From: Algoriphagus resistens
GTDB taxonomy: Bacteria > Bacteroidota > Bacteroidia > Cytophagales > Cyclobacteriaceae
Assembly: GCF_001442615.1 (NCBI RefSeq)
Contig: NZ_LMXN01000001.1
Coordinates: forward strand, 62,001-126,000
Length of the DNA: 64,000 nt
Direction of reading: 5' to 3'
Below the pieces are notes generated by a model, which did not search any database, had not been told where the DNA came from, and saw only the letters and a list, made by a program, of their open reading frames with translations. This document shows, in pieces, positions 1 through 10,200 of the stretch. Position 1 is the first letter of the stretch. Each line of letters opens with the position of its first letter. The position numbers were made by a program, and so were the translations under genes.

Positions 1-1059
1 AAAATCAATATGGAATCCATAGAATTGGTGACGGTGATCAGCATCATTGTATCGGTATTTATTGGAGGGCTGACCTTTACCGGATCATTGGTGGCGTACT
101 TGAAACTAAATGGGAATATTTCCGGCTCGCCGATTACCTTCAAAGGTCAGCACCCGATAAACCTAGTTTTGTTTTTAGGATTTTTGGCCGCAGCTGTATT
201 TACTATTGTTGACCAAACTGACCCAATACTGATTATCATCCTGATCGTAATTGCCTTGGTTTTAGGGGTTTTGACGGTGATTCCAATCGGCGGAGCAGAT
301 ATGCCGGTGGTCATTTCTTTGCTGAATTCTTATTCGGGAATGGCAGCTTGTGCTACTGGTTTTATCCTAAATAATAATGTACTTATAGTAGCTGGTTCGT
401 TGGTTGGGGCATCGGGAATTATCCTGACACAGATCATGTGCAAAGCCATGAATCGCTCCCTGATTAATGTGCTTCTTGGAGGCTTTGGACAGACAGTAAA
501 TGAGGCACAAGGAGATGGCCCGTCCATCACAGTCAAAGAAATAGGAGTGGAGGAGACTGCCATGTTGTTTGATGGCGTTTCTTCTGTAATTGTAGTTCCA
601 GGTTACGGAATGGCAGTGGCTCAGGCACAGCATGTGATCCGAGAACTCATGGAGCAATGTGAAAAGAGGAAAATTGATTTCAAGTTTGCCATTCATCCAG
701 TAGCAGGAAGAATGCCCGGACATATGAATGTGTTGCTGGCGGAAGCAAATATTTCCTATGACAAACTGATAGAAATGGAATCCATCAATGATGAATTTCC
801 GAACACAGATTTGGTGCTTATAGTCGGTGCAAATGATGTGGTAAATCCTGCAGCCAGAAATAATCCCCAAAGTCCAATTTATGGAATGCCGATATTGAAT
901 GCTGATAAAGCCAGAACGGTAATCGTATGTAAACGAAGTATGGGTAAAGGTTATGCAGGAGTAGAAAATGAGCTATTTGGCTACCCCAATTGCCTCATGC
1001 TCTTCGGGGACGCCAAGCAGACTATTACAAAAGTAGTCAGTGAAATGAAGGAGATGTAA
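1..1059 (+). CDS. pntB: NAD(P) transhydrogenase subunit beta (partial, 5' end outside window)
   Basis: Beta subunit of the inner-membrane proton-translocating transhydrogenase, which passes hydride from NADH to NADP+ at the cost of the proton gradient. The reading frame is open to the first base of the window, so the Met codon at 10 is internal. About 110 residues of the family's roughly 460 are missing upstream. Visible parts are transmembrane helices over the first 150 residues, with a conserved IGGADMPVV stretch and an SLLNSYSG loop, and then the soluble NADP-binding domain III with GYGMAVAQAQH, HPVAGRMPGHMNVLLAEA and GANDVVNPAA. The C-terminus is complete (GYAGVENELF, LFGDAK). The alpha subunit genes are expected just upstream, outside the window. 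A strong hairpin terminator follows. The assignment is secure because nearly every domain III motif is present. Confidence 0.96.
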   Translation, partial: KINMESIELVTVISIIVSVFIGGLTFTGSLVAYLKLNGNISGSPITFKGQHPINLVLFLGFLAAAVFTIVDQTDPILIIILIVIALVLGVLTVIPIGGADMPVVISLLNSYSGMAACATGFILNNNVLIVAGSLVGASGIILTQIMCKAMNRSLINVLLGGFGQTVNEAQGDGPSITVKEIGVEETAMLFDGVSSVIVVPGYGMAVAQAQHVIRELMEQCEKRKIDFKFAIHPVAGRMPGHMNVLLAEANISYDKLIEMESINDEFPNTDLVLIVGANDVVNPAARNNPQSPIYGMPILNADKARTVIVCKRSMGKGYAGVENELFGYPNCLMLFGDAKQTITKVVSEMKEM

Positions 1060-1086
1060 GTTCGTTGAAAGGCGTTGTATTTAATG

Positions 1087-1126
1087 AAAAAACGAGCGTT
1101 CTGAATTTCAGGACGCTCGTTTTGTT
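1087..1126. terminator. Bidirectional rho-independent terminator
   Basis: A stem of up to 14 base pairs joins AACGAGCGT at 1091-1099 with ACGCTCGTT at 1113-1121 and extends inward to a three-base loop. It is flanked by an A run on the left and a T run on the right. It lies between the convergent pntB and aldolase genes and could stop transcription from both sides. Confidence 0.9.
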
Positions 1127-1197
1127 AAGATAAAATCCGGTTCAAGCTGAGCCTATTCCAAACTCTTCAGATCCAAGATGTAGGAATACTATAAAAA

Positions 1198-2139
1198 CTA
1201 GTTACCCGGTTCTTTTAAAACAGATTTGATTCTCGCTTCTACCACATCAAATTTTTTGCGAAGACTCTCCTTTTCTTCGATGGAATAAGCACAAAGAGGC
1301 AGGGCCAAAATGCCTTTGCAAAGCCCGGAAAATGCCATAGAAGCTTTCAATCCCTTTAAGTAATTTGATTTATATGTGCCATGGTTGTAGAGATTCTGAC
1401 TCAGAAACAAAACGGTCACTTGCAAGGCTTCTATCCGGTCGGAGTCCTTTGCCAGAATAGCTTCATAGAGCTTGACATATAGCTCAGGAAATAAATTGGC
1501 TCCTCCTGTCACCCCACCATGCCCTCCTTTATTCATCGTTTGAACTAAAATCTCCTCGGGTCCTACCAAAATCGTAAAATTTGGTTTTTCATCTAGCAGA
1601 TCTATCAATGACTCAAAATATTTTAAGTCCCCCGAACTGTCTTTGATGCCAATTATATTTGGATGGTCAGAAAGTATTTTGACTGAATTGATATCGATGC
1701 TAATCCCCGTATGGGATGGCATATTGTATAATAGCAAAGGCAGCTCAACCCGATCAGCTAGTTTTTGGTAGTAGTTTATTAATTCTTTCTGATCAATATT
1801 CATGTAGAATGGTGGTGCTGCAACAACTGCTCTTGCTCCTGAATCCTTTGCTTTCACAGCCAACTTTAAGCTTTCATTGAACGAACAAACTGTGATTCCT
1901 ACCAGCACAGGTACGCGACCATCTACTTTGGCGCAGGTCATTGAAATCAGTTCATTTTTTACTTCTGGACTAAGGCTGGAAAATTCACCGGTAGTGCCTA
2001 AAATAAAAATTCCATGGACTCCACCGGAAATAACACGATCAATTGTTTTGATCAAACTAGGATAATCCAGCGTAAAATCCTCATTAAGTGGTGTAATCAA
2101 GGGCGGTATTATTCCGCGCAAAGGTTTTGAAAGTGGCAT
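1198..2139 (-). CDS. DapA/NanA-superfamily lyase (dihydrodipicolinate synthase-like aldolase)
   Basis: A 313-residue class I aldolase of the DHDPS/N-acetylneuraminate lyase superfamily, cytoplasmic, with no signal peptide. Family hallmarks are visible: GTTGE at about 48-52 for the alpha-keto acid carboxylate, Tyr138 in YNMPSHTG, and the Schiff-base lysine Lys166 in IGIKDSSGD. The superfamily cleaves or forms keto acids: lysine precursor synthesis, sialic acid cleavage, or keto-deoxy sugar acid cleavage. A catabolic role is favoured here because the gene sits 21 bp downstream of a sialidase-like gene and a CE15 esterase on the same strand. The substrate may be sialic acid or a 2-keto-3-deoxy sugar acid. 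No other sialic acid catabolic gene lies in the window, so the symbol nanA is withheld. Length is normal for the family. Confidence 0.88.
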   Translation of the reverse strand: MPLSKPLRGIIPPLITPLNEDFTLDYPSLIKTIDRVISGGVHGIFILGTTGEFSSLSPEVKNELISMTCAKVDGRVPVLVGITVCSFNESLKLAVKAKDSGARAVVAAPPFYMNIDQKELINYYQKLADRVELPLLLYNMPSHTGISIDINSVKILSDHPNIIGIKDSSGDLKYFESLIDLLDEKPNFTILVGPEEILVQTMNKGGHGGVTGGANLFPELYVKLYEAILAKDSDRIEALQVTVLFLSQNLYNHGTYKSNYLKGLKASMAFSGLCKGILALPLCAYSIEEKESLRKKFDVVEARIKSVLKEPGN

Positions 2140-2160
2140 GGCAGTGGTTGAATGGTAGTT

Positions 2161-3159
2161 TTAGATCGCTATAGATACGTACTTTACTTTTACGCGATTG
2201 TAAGTATAAGAAATATACACTGTTCCATCTTTAGCCTGAATAATTGCCGGATAGCTAAACTCACCATCATTCTCATCTTCAAGTTTTACTAATTCCTCCC
2301 AGTTTATTCCATCAGATGAACCAAAAAGCGATAATTTATTTCTTCCTTTTTTGATAGGATTGCAAACCAAAAGCTGGTAGCCATTAGCCAAACTTACACC
2401 ATCAATTCCAGAATTATTGTTGACCAATTCTGTGGCTTCTACAGTCGTCCAGGATTTCCCCCCATCCGAAGACCAGGTCATGCCGATTACTCCTTCCTGA
2501 GTCCGCGCGAGCATCTGGAGTTTTCCGTTTGGATAAGATAAAACGGTAGGTTGAATTGCATGAAATGATCCGTTATCGATTTCTGTTTTTTTCCAATTTT
2601 GGATGTCCGAAGTGGTAGTTTCCACATGCATGCTCCACACGCCATTGGTTTCGAAGCTGCTTGGATGGAGCAGTGTGCCATCTGCCAAGAGAACGGGTTT
2701 GTTTTTAACAGGGCCAAGCATGCCAGGTGGAATCTGAATTGCTTCAGACCAGCTCTTCCCATCATCATCAGAAGTTTTGTAAAGCCCCCACCATTCTCTA
2801 GGATTTGGACCTTCTTTGTAGAAAAGGACAAGTTGTCCGTTCGGGCTTCGGTAAAGAACGGGATTCCAGGTTGGGTTTCGGAAGTCTTTATTTTCCACTC
2901 CATCAGCTACCATTTTCGGCTTAGACCAAGCCCCGTCGGTGAGTAGGGCTGTGTAAATGCTAACGTCAGGATGCCTTTCATATGTTCCACCAAACCATGA
3001 GGCCAAAATCCCATCCTCGGTCTCCACAAGAGTAGAGGCGTGACATTCGGGAAAAGGCGCTTGTTCAAAGATGAACCCTGAATTCAGGATTTTGGCATCA
3101 GGTTTTTCGGGAGACGGAAAAAAGCTGAATTGGGCAAGAATGAAAAGGAGGAGCTGCAT
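2161..3159 (-). CDS. Sialidase-like BNR/Asp-box protein (predicted exo-alpha-sialidase, BNR_2 type)
   Basis: A 332-residue six-bladed propeller-type protein. The N-terminus MQLLLFILAQFSFFPS is a short hydrophobic export signal. The ECHASTLVE segment with WFGGTYERHPDVSIY is typical of the predicted neuraminidase group related to BNR_2, not of classical GH33. Asp-box-like repeats TSDDDGKSW and SSDGGKSW mark propeller blades. True GH33 landmarks (YRIP arginine, C-terminal Tyr-Glu nucleophile pair) are not seen, so sialic acid specificity is uncertain. Members of this group occur in glycan loci and may act on other sugar acids or neutral sugars. The gene is 60 bp downstream of the CE15 esterase and 21 bp upstream of the DapA-type lyase, suggesting one transcript. 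Confidence 0.8.
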   Translation of the reverse strand: MQLLLFILAQFSFFPSPEKPDAKILNSGFIFEQAPFPECHASTLVETEDGILASWFGGTYERHPDVSIYTALLTDGAWSKPKMVADGVENKDFRNPTWNPVLYRSPNGQLVLFYKEGPNPREWWGLYKTSDDDGKSWSEAIQIPPGMLGPVKNKPVLLADGTLLHPSSFETNGVWSMHVETTTSDIQNWKKTEIDNGSFHAIQPTVLSYPNGKLQMLARTQEGVIGMTWSSDGGKSWTTVEATELVNNNSGIDGVSLANGYQLLVCNPIKKGRNKLSLFGSSDGINWEELVKLEDENDGEFSYPAIIQAKDGTVYISYTYNRVKVKYVSIAI

Positions 3160-3219
3160 GGATTTTGTTTTGGTTTGAAAGTTAAAATAATGGCTTGGAA
3201 AAAACGCAGTATCCCGTGC

Positions 3220-4419
3220 TCACCTGAACTGATTCCACTGGAGCTCTGCAAAATCTATAAAATGTTGCCAATCCTCCCAGGTTAGGTTGTGTTTTCCTTC
3301 CCGGATGTGATACCCTGCAAGTGGCTGGATAATCGGAGAATCCAATTCCTCAAAAGCTAAGGGGAAATTTACATTTTGGCCATAGATTTCGGAATAAACC
3401 TTGCTTCCCAGCTGTATGGAAATATATTCACCTTTTGGATCTGCCCATTGGTCTTCACGGGCGCTGGCGAAGTAAAGGGCGCGGGGAGCAATAAGTGAGG
3501 CCAGCATGTGCTGATCCACCGGGAGTGTTTCTTCCTGATCATTGAAGGCTGTGAAGTTTTCTGCAAACCAATGAGGAAAACGGGAATTGATCTGAGCAAT
3601 TGTCTCACCGTACTTTCTTCTTGAGATTGCCGCTCCACCACAGCCAGATTCATTTGGAAAGGCTACAGCCCATCGTTTATCATTGGCAGCTGCCCACAGT
3701 GTGGCTTTCCCGCTTCTAGAATGGCCAACCAAGGCTGATTTTTTGGTGTCAAACAAGGAGTCTTGTTCAAAATAGTCCATTGCCCGCATCGCTCCCCAAG
3801 CCCAGGCGCCCAGTGTCTTCATGCCATCGTCTTTGGTCAGTTCTTCGGGATAAAGGGTGTTTAAAATCCCTTCGGAATACCTTTCAGCATCATCTGGGGC
3901 AACTGTTTCTCCATGGAAGGAAGCGGTAGCATATCCTCGGTCTATCAACTCTGCAACTGACCAATATCCTTCTTCTACCAGCTCGCCATTACCAGGGTTC
4001 GGGCGGTGATTGATTAACAAGAAGATTGGGAATGGGCCTTTCTTGGATTTTGGCAGAAATACATTCAAGCGCATGGTATGTGATTTCCCATTTCTAACTA
4101 CTGCTATATTTACTTCTTTGAGAATTGCTTTTTCGGGATAGGGATTTTCGCTTTCCTGCACTTCTGAAAATGAAATAGTATCAAAATCAGCCGGGATATT
4201 ACCATAGACATTTTCCCGGAAAAGATTCAGGATTTCAGGTCTTCGGATTTCCTCCCAATCTAGTTGTGTGGAAATTAGCTTTCCTTTCAAACTCACAAAA
4301 GGATCAGGAAGTATCAGGTCGGGGACTTTACTTTCTTCGTAGTTGGCATTGTGCTGAGCCATGGAAAATGAATAGTTGACAAACAAAAGGAAAATAATTA
4401 GGTAGGGTTTAACGGTCAT
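3220..4419 (-). CDS. CE15 glucuronoyl esterase-like alpha/beta hydrolase
   Basis: Carbohydrate esterase of family 15, which hydrolyses esters between glucuronic acid and alcohols, for example lignin-xylan cross-links. The start at 4419 is chosen because the residues from there give a clear signal peptide (MTVKPYLIIFLLFVNYSFSMAQ begins it). The frame stays open to an ATG at 4503 but the extra 28 residues do not look like an export signal. The diagnostic nucleophile motif GHSRSGK is present (Ser234 from this start), with Glu257 in NESGCGG and His377 in GKHNLTW. Together these match the CE15 Ser-Glu-His triad. The 400-residue length fits the family. First gene of a probable three-gene unit with the sialidase-like and DapA-type genes. 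Confidence 0.88.
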   Translation of the reverse strand: MTVKPYLIIFLLFVNYSFSMAQHNANYEESKVPDLILPDPFVSLKGKLISTQLDWEEIRRPEILNLFRENVYGNIPADFDTISFSEVQESENPYPEKAILKEVNIAVVRNGKSHTMRLNVFLPKSKKGPFPIFLLINHRPNPGNGELVEEGYWSVAELIDRGYATASFHGETVAPDDAERYSEGILNTLYPEELTKDDGMKTLGAWAWGAMRAMDYFEQDSLFDTKKSALVGHSRSGKATLWAAANDKRWAVAFPNESGCGGAAISRRKYGETIAQINSRFPHWFAENFTAFNDQEETLPVDQHMLASLIAPRALYFASAREDQWADPKGEYISIQLGSKVYSEIYGQNVNFPLAFEELDSPIIQPLAGYHIREGKHNLTWEDWQHFIDFAELQWNQFR

Positions 4420-4552
4420 ATGTGTTACAGAAGTGTACATCCAAATGTATCGTTGATGCAAGAGTAATTTATTAAAATCTAGGGAATTACTAGGTTTTAA
4501 CAAATTTTTCGGATGGAATAATGACTCCCTAATATATACTATATTTTAGCAA

Positions 4553-6343
4553 TCAATTATAGTTTATCAAATTTGGAGCAGCTACGAAGATGTCTGATTT
4601 CCTAAATCTCAGGTTTTTCCTAAAGCCAAAAGCAAACTTGGATTGGCCTTCGTCATCATTGGGAATGAAAGTTCCCTTAATTTCCATCGTCCCAAAAATC
4701 AGGTTCTCATTTCGAATTCTCATCCCAAGACTTATTCCTGAATATTTCTGATACTTATTTTCGCAGGTAGGGCATTTCAGTTTTGCCCAATAGAAGGAAG
4801 AAAAAGGAGTAATTCGGAAGCCGATCAATGACCAAGGAGTAAATAAACTGGACTCAAAACCAAAAGAAATCCGTTGAGTGGCATCCACTTCATCCACCCG
4901 TAATCCCGGAATGGTATTTCCGCGGATCGTGAGCCAGTCATTGGTAACCCGGTCAAAAAGCTGCGTGTAAAAAAATGAACCTGAATTTCTGATTTTATAC
5001 CTGCCCAAAGAAAAGACAGGAGAGTAAAATGTGCCACCCGTCTGTATTGCGACATCCTCTGGGCCATTGCGGAAATGACTCGCAGCATTGAACGTCAATT
5101 CGTAGAAACTTCCGCTTTTGGAAGCTCCTTTATAGTTTAAGTTAATGTCGCCATAGGGCCGTGCCAGCCCCATGGTTTTTGTATATCCTACGGTGGTGGA
5201 GAAATTATACCCAAACGGTATATCCTCTGTACGGCCAAAGCCATAAACGTATTGGGTTTTGAAAAAGTCCTGCTCGTAAACTGTAAATTCAGCCAGTACG
5301 CCCCGACTATTGTGGTAGCGGCTTTCATTCGTCATATATTCCTGCTCAGGTTGATCAATGAAATAGCCATCAAATGCACGCAAAGCCACAAACTCTCGGC
5401 GTCGATCCTGAAGGGGTTTTTCTGAACCAAAGTTAAAGCCAGCCCAAAGATTTGCCACATTGTATTTGTAATCAAGAAATAAGGAGTCTGGAAGGGAATA
5501 TACATTTTTAGACCAATTTTGGCTCCATCCAGCTCCTCCTGCTAATTTCGAATAAGGTGAAACCAGTGGTCTTTCCAGACTGATCCCAGTTGCATATTCT
5601 TTCTCTTCTCCTGCGCTGATGCCTGAGTTTAACTGAGTATAATAAACCATTAAATCCACAAAACTTCCTAACAGACTGCTTTTGGAATAGGCTGCTGCTA
5701 TACCTGTTTTAGGAACCCTGTCATTGTCATAAAGTACATCAAATTCAATTCCCTGTGCCCTTCCATCCACGTTTGCGTCATAGATTTTAAAAAGGGGAGC
5801 AGTGGGAAAGCTTCCTCCCACAGATCCGCCAATGCTGAAAATATCACGAGTTACCACAGTCAGATCCACCGAATCTGTGTCCACAATAGGAGTGACTATG
5901 ATTCTACTTTCCAGAATGAAGCTCTGGTCTCTAAGATATCGCTCGTTGTCTCCAAGTTTGTATGGATTGAGCCGCTGGTTGGGCCTGATAAAAAGATGCT
6001 GCCGGATGGTTTTTTCACGAGTATTAGTGTGCAGGCTATTGGCGATGCGGCCAATTTTTTGAACAATGGGTTTTTCTTCACCATAAATGGAAAATTCAAA
6101 TCCAACCCTTTTCACATTGATGTTGCGGATTATTTTTCCTTCAAAAGGGATGAATTTTTCCTCAGCCTTTTCCACCAATACCGTGTCCCTGCTAGATCGG
6201 GTGATCAGGTCTATCCCTTTGGAAAGCGCTTTTTGTGCTGCCGAAACTTTAGAGGTATCGTTCTCATCTTGGGCAAAAAGATCCATGCTCATACTTAAAA
6301 ATATAAGTAGGGAGAGAAGTGCTCTAGATGATGTGTAAGACAC
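4553..6343 (-). CDS. Outer-membrane POTRA/beta-barrel protein (BamA/TamA-superfamily-like)
   Basis: A 596-residue protein with a signal peptide ending near DLFAQ. Residues about 65-160 (GKIIRNINVKRVGFEF, then LFIRPNQRLNPYKLGDNERYLRDQSFI) resemble a POTRA fold of the BamA/Omp85 group. The remaining 400 residues are rich in alternating aromatic and polar strands with many Tyr, Phe and Gly residues, as in a beta barrel. A paired-cysteine motif CPTCENK lies near residue 520, probably in an extracellular loop. Family known role: insertion or translocation of proteins or lipids at the outer membrane. This protein has fewer POTRA repeats than BamA (normally five), so it is a specialised paralogue, not the housekeeping assembly factor. 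It precedes the CE15 gene by 133 bp and may or may not share its transcript. Confidence 0.72.
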   Translation of the reverse strand: MSYTSSRALLSLLIFLSMSMDLFAQDENDTSKVSAAQKALSKGIDLITRSSRDTVLVEKAEEKFIPFEGKIIRNINVKRVGFEFSIYGEEKPIVQKIGRIANSLHTNTREKTIRQHLFIRPNQRLNPYKLGDNERYLRDQSFILESRIIVTPIVDTDSVDLTVVTRDIFSIGGSVGGSFPTAPLFKIYDANVDGRAQGIEFDVLYDNDRVPKTGIAAAYSKSSLLGSFVDLMVYYTQLNSGISAGEEKEYATGISLERPLVSPYSKLAGGAGWSQNWSKNVYSLPDSLFLDYKYNVANLWAGFNFGSEKPLQDRRREFVALRAFDGYFIDQPEQEYMTNESRYHNSRGVLAEFTVYEQDFFKTQYVYGFGRTEDIPFGYNFSTTVGYTKTMGLARPYGDINLNYKGASKSGSFYELTFNAASHFRNGPEDVAIQTGGTFYSPVFSLGRYKIRNSGSFFYTQLFDRVTNDWLTIRGNTIPGLRVDEVDATQRISFGFESSLFTPWSLIGFRITPFSSFYWAKLKCPTCENKYQKYSGISLGMRIRNENLIFGTMEIKGTFIPNDDEGQSKFAFGFRKNLRFRKSDIFVAAPNLINYN

Positions 6344-6433
6344 GATTTTGAATGTTTTTAGAAAAACTCAGCGGTACTTGTTTATACCTTAAAGAAGGTA
6401 AGGGATTTCAGCGCATATTCTTTGCCATGCTTG

Positions 6434-6441
6434 CAAATCTA
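6434..6441 (-). promoter_or_regulatory. Candidate Bacteroidota -7 box for the BamA-like gene
   Basis: The minus strand reads TAGATTTG, matching TAnnTTTG, about 90 bases before the start codon at 6343. No clear -33 TTTG lies at the expected distance, so support is weak. Confidence 0.35.
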
Positions 6442-7115
6442 CTAGGAGTTTGAGTAAGAGACTGGTCAGAACCATCAGTTTAAGAGAAAATAACAATCCA
6501 TTAAATGGGTTTTAATGCCTATCTCTTGAACGTAGGATTTAGGAATAAGTAAAGCCCTGCATTTCGGTAGTTAAAAATTACCGTTATATAAGATTTCTCA
6601 AAACGCATTCATTTGTGTGAATTCTACTTTATTTAACTATTAATAATCACCTAGAAAATTCTGATTGCTTTGCATTGAATTAATGTGGATAAAAAGAGGT
6701 GCATATATGTTTAATGTTATCGTGCTACCTGGCGGTTGATTGAACTGAGGACAACTCGTGCAATTATATAGCAGAAAAATAGTTTTACCAGAGCTGTGAT
6801 CGGCATTTTTCCGGAAAAAACCAGTCTCACTTTGGTGTCCCGAAAGTCATATAGCATATTGGTAATTATCTCTAGTACAGATGAATAGTTGATTAGAGTC
6901 AGCTCTGATAGTGATCCAGATTCTGGTTTCAGAATGATTGACTTCTAGCCTTGGATAACTTTTTTGGGAAGTATACTAATTTATGTTTGGACGTTTAAGT
7001 ATGTTTCTCTATGTGATTAATTTTCACTGGGAAATTATTATATTGTTAAACGTATGCTTCTATATAATTAATATAAGGCTAAAACTTCCTTAACAAGCCT
7101 GTATCTTATATGATT

Positions 7116-7123
7116 TACTTTTG
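7116..7123 (+). promoter_or_regulatory. Candidate -7 box for the first susC gene
   Basis: TACTTTTG matches the Bacteroidota -7 consensus TAnnTTTG. It would give a leader of roughly 70 bases before the ATG at 7202. A -33 TTG is not evident. Confidence 0.45.
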
Positions 7124-7201
7124 CACTGGAAAAAAACTAGATGTAAAAGGCTTTCCAGAATCAATTATTGAATTTCTTAGTTACCCAACACTTAAAATTT
7201 T

Positions 7202-10200
7202 ATGCATTCAAAATTACCATTATCTAAAATCATCCGTGCTTCCACAGGCTTGATTATATGGGCAGGATTAAGTATAGGCCCATCATATTTAGTTGCCGAG
7301 GGTATTGAAATTGAGGAGAGGCTAAAGACAAACTACCCGTTCAGCGATTTGACGAGGGTAGAACAGCCAGTTACCGGTACGGTAACGGATGAAACAGGAG
7401 CGCCATTGCCTGGCGCTACGGTTCGTATAAAGGGATCAGTAAATGGTACAGTTACAGATCTTGACGGGAAATTTTCTCTTGAAGTGGGAGAAGATGCCAT
7501 TCTTCAGATTTCTTATGTAGGCTATGTGATGCAAGAGGTTTCGGTGAATGGACAATCAATTATAGATGTCCAATTGGAACCGGATGCTACGCAGTTAGAT
7601 GAATTGGTGGTAATTGGCTATGGTACCCAAAAAAGATCGGACGTCACCGGAGCCATCGGTTCTGTGAAAAGTGAAGATTTTAATAAAGGAGTGGTATCAA
7701 ATCCAGTGGATCTTCTGCAGGGTAAAATAGCCGGTGTCAACATCACATCTACCAGTGGCGAGCCAGGGGCTACACAAAATGTGATAATTAGAGGTATCGG
7801 GAGTTTGCGTTCAGGAACTCAGCCTCTTTATGTGCTTGACGGTTTTTTGCTGGACAATTCCGATACAGGGGTTGCTTCAAATCCCCTAAACTTCTTAAAT
7901 CCTAACGATATAGAAAGTATTGATGTGCTAAAAGATGCCAGTGCTACTGCCCTTTATGGTTCGAGAGCATCTAATGGGGTAGTGGTAATTACTACCAAAA
8001 AGGGAAAAAAAGGTACTACCCAAATGAATTTCTCTGCTTCAACAGCTTGGTCATCTATCGCTAAGAAAATCGATGTGTTCGGTGCAGATGAATTTCGTAG
8101 CCAGGTTGTCGCTGCAGGTGGAGCTTTAGAGGATTTCGGAGGAAATACAGACTGGCAGGATGAGCTTACCCAAACCGGATTTTCGCAGGATTACAATTTT
8201 TCGATGAGCGGGGCCAACTCGGAGAAATTTTCCTATTTCACCTCCGTAGGTTATCAGGATCAAGAAGGGATTTTGAAGAACAGTGAGCTGAAACGTTATT
8301 CCGGGAAATTGAACATGAACCAGAAGGCATTCAATGGAAGGCTAATCGTGGATTATAACCTGACTGCCTCTCACACTCAAAATTTGCGACCAAGCATCAC
8401 CTCGACTATCAGTGATATGCTTAGTTTGAATCCCACAGTTCCCGCATACACAAATGGTGAGCCTACTTTATTGAATACCAATGCTTTGAATCCAATTAAG
8501 AGGTATGAGCTATATAGTGATGATGCTGCGAACAACAGGATTTTGGCGACGATTTCACCGTCTTTTGAAATTATTGACAACCTTACCTACAAGCTGAACC
8601 TTGGTGTGGATTACTCCAGTACAAACAGGTATCAGCAGTACAAACCTTATACAGGAGTGATCAATGAGTCAAATGTTTCAGACGGGGCATTGGACGAAAT
8701 AATAAGTGCAAATACCAATCAACTGGTAGAGAATACCCTGACTTACAATTGGAATACAAACGTGCATAACGTAACTGTATTGGCGGGACATTCTTATCAG
8801 ACATTCCTGGATGAATATAGATTAACTTCAGCCAGAGGCTTTGCCGATAATAATATTGAACCTAGGTACCAGGATCACAACAGTACCAGTGAATATCCTA
8901 CCACGGTTAATTCCTCTGCTGTGAAGAATGAGTTACAATCTTTCTTCGGTAGATTCAATTATACCTATGCAGATAAGTATTTGTTTACTGCCACTTTCCG
9001 GGCGGATGGATCTTCCAAGTTTGGTGAGAATAACAAATATGGCTACTTCCCTTCCTTGGCCCTAGGCTGGAATGTAAGTAAGGAAGATTTCATGGCCAAC
9101 TCGGTATTCGATAACTTAAAAGTGCGTGGAAGCTGGGGGCAAACGGGGAATCAAGAAATCCCTTCCAAGATCACTAAAGCCAGCTATTCTGAAGATAGAC
9201 TTTCTCAAGGATCTGGCAGTCTAAATACATATCCTATTGATACCGATGGCAATTCATTGGACGGTTATCCTTATGGGATCGTGTTTACACGTCTGGCAAA
9301 CCCTAACTTGCAATGGGAGGTGTCCACCCAAATAGATTTTGGAATTGACTTTGCATTCTTTGATTACCGATTGACCGGTACCTTGGATTATTTCAATAAA
9401 GTGTCCTCCAATATTCTACTGGAAGTAGTTCCTGCCGACCCTGTTCAGCCTACATCTACTTATTGGGACAATATCGAGGACATGAAAATCCATAACAGTG
9501 GTTTTGAAATAGCGTTGGATTATGCCAGCAATGAGCAGGGTGACTTCTCGTATAGCATTGGCGGAAATGTCACTTTTATTCAGAACGAAGTAAAAGATTC
9601 TCCTTATTCGGTGTTGACTACGGGGGCAGCCCAAGGAGCTGGTCAAACTGGTGCCACTATCAACGGATACATCAATAATCAGCCTATCGGAGCATTCTAT
9701 ATGCTTCAATTTGATGGGATTAGTGAAGACGGAGTAAATAGGTTTAAGGATATAAATGGAGATGGTGAGGTTTTGGACAATGACCGGAGTGTGGTGGGAA
9801 GTGCGATTCCTAAATTCATCTATGGCTTTCACACGAACTTTAAATACAAAGGCTTTGACTTAGGATTGAATTTTAATGGTACATCAGGAAGCAAGATTTA
9901 CAACCACACAGCTATGTCCCTGTTCACCAAAGCTCAATTATCCAGATCTAATAACACCACGGATTTTGCTGTTCAATACCCGGAAGAGTCATTTAATAAT
10001 TCCAATACGGTATCTACCAGATTCTTGGAGAGTGGCTCATTTTTTAGATTGAATAACGCTACCCTGGGCTATAATTTGAACACGGATGCGATGGGATTGG
10101 GAGATGCTTTTCAAAACATCCGCCTTTCTGTCACAGGACAAAACCTGTTTGTGATCACAGATTATACAGGATTCGACCCGGAAGTAAATACGGGTTCTAC

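Larger units (their letters stand above)
6344..7201. other. Intergenic region between divergent BamA-like and susC genes
   Basis: 858 bp of AT-rich sequence without a convincing reading frame. It carries a candidate promoter for each flanking gene: TAGATTTG on the minus strand at 6434-6441 and TACTTTTG on the plus strand at 7116-7123. No further RNA gene or repeat was recognised in the middle. Confidence 0.6.

Noticed and set aside
367..870. Minus-strand 167-codon frame inside pntB
   Set aside because: It is a shadow of the strongly conserved transhydrogenase frame and has a cysteine- and histidine-rich, unlikely composition.
9416..9832. Minus-strand 138-codon frame inside the first susC
   Set aside because: The susC barrel frame explains the DNA fully.
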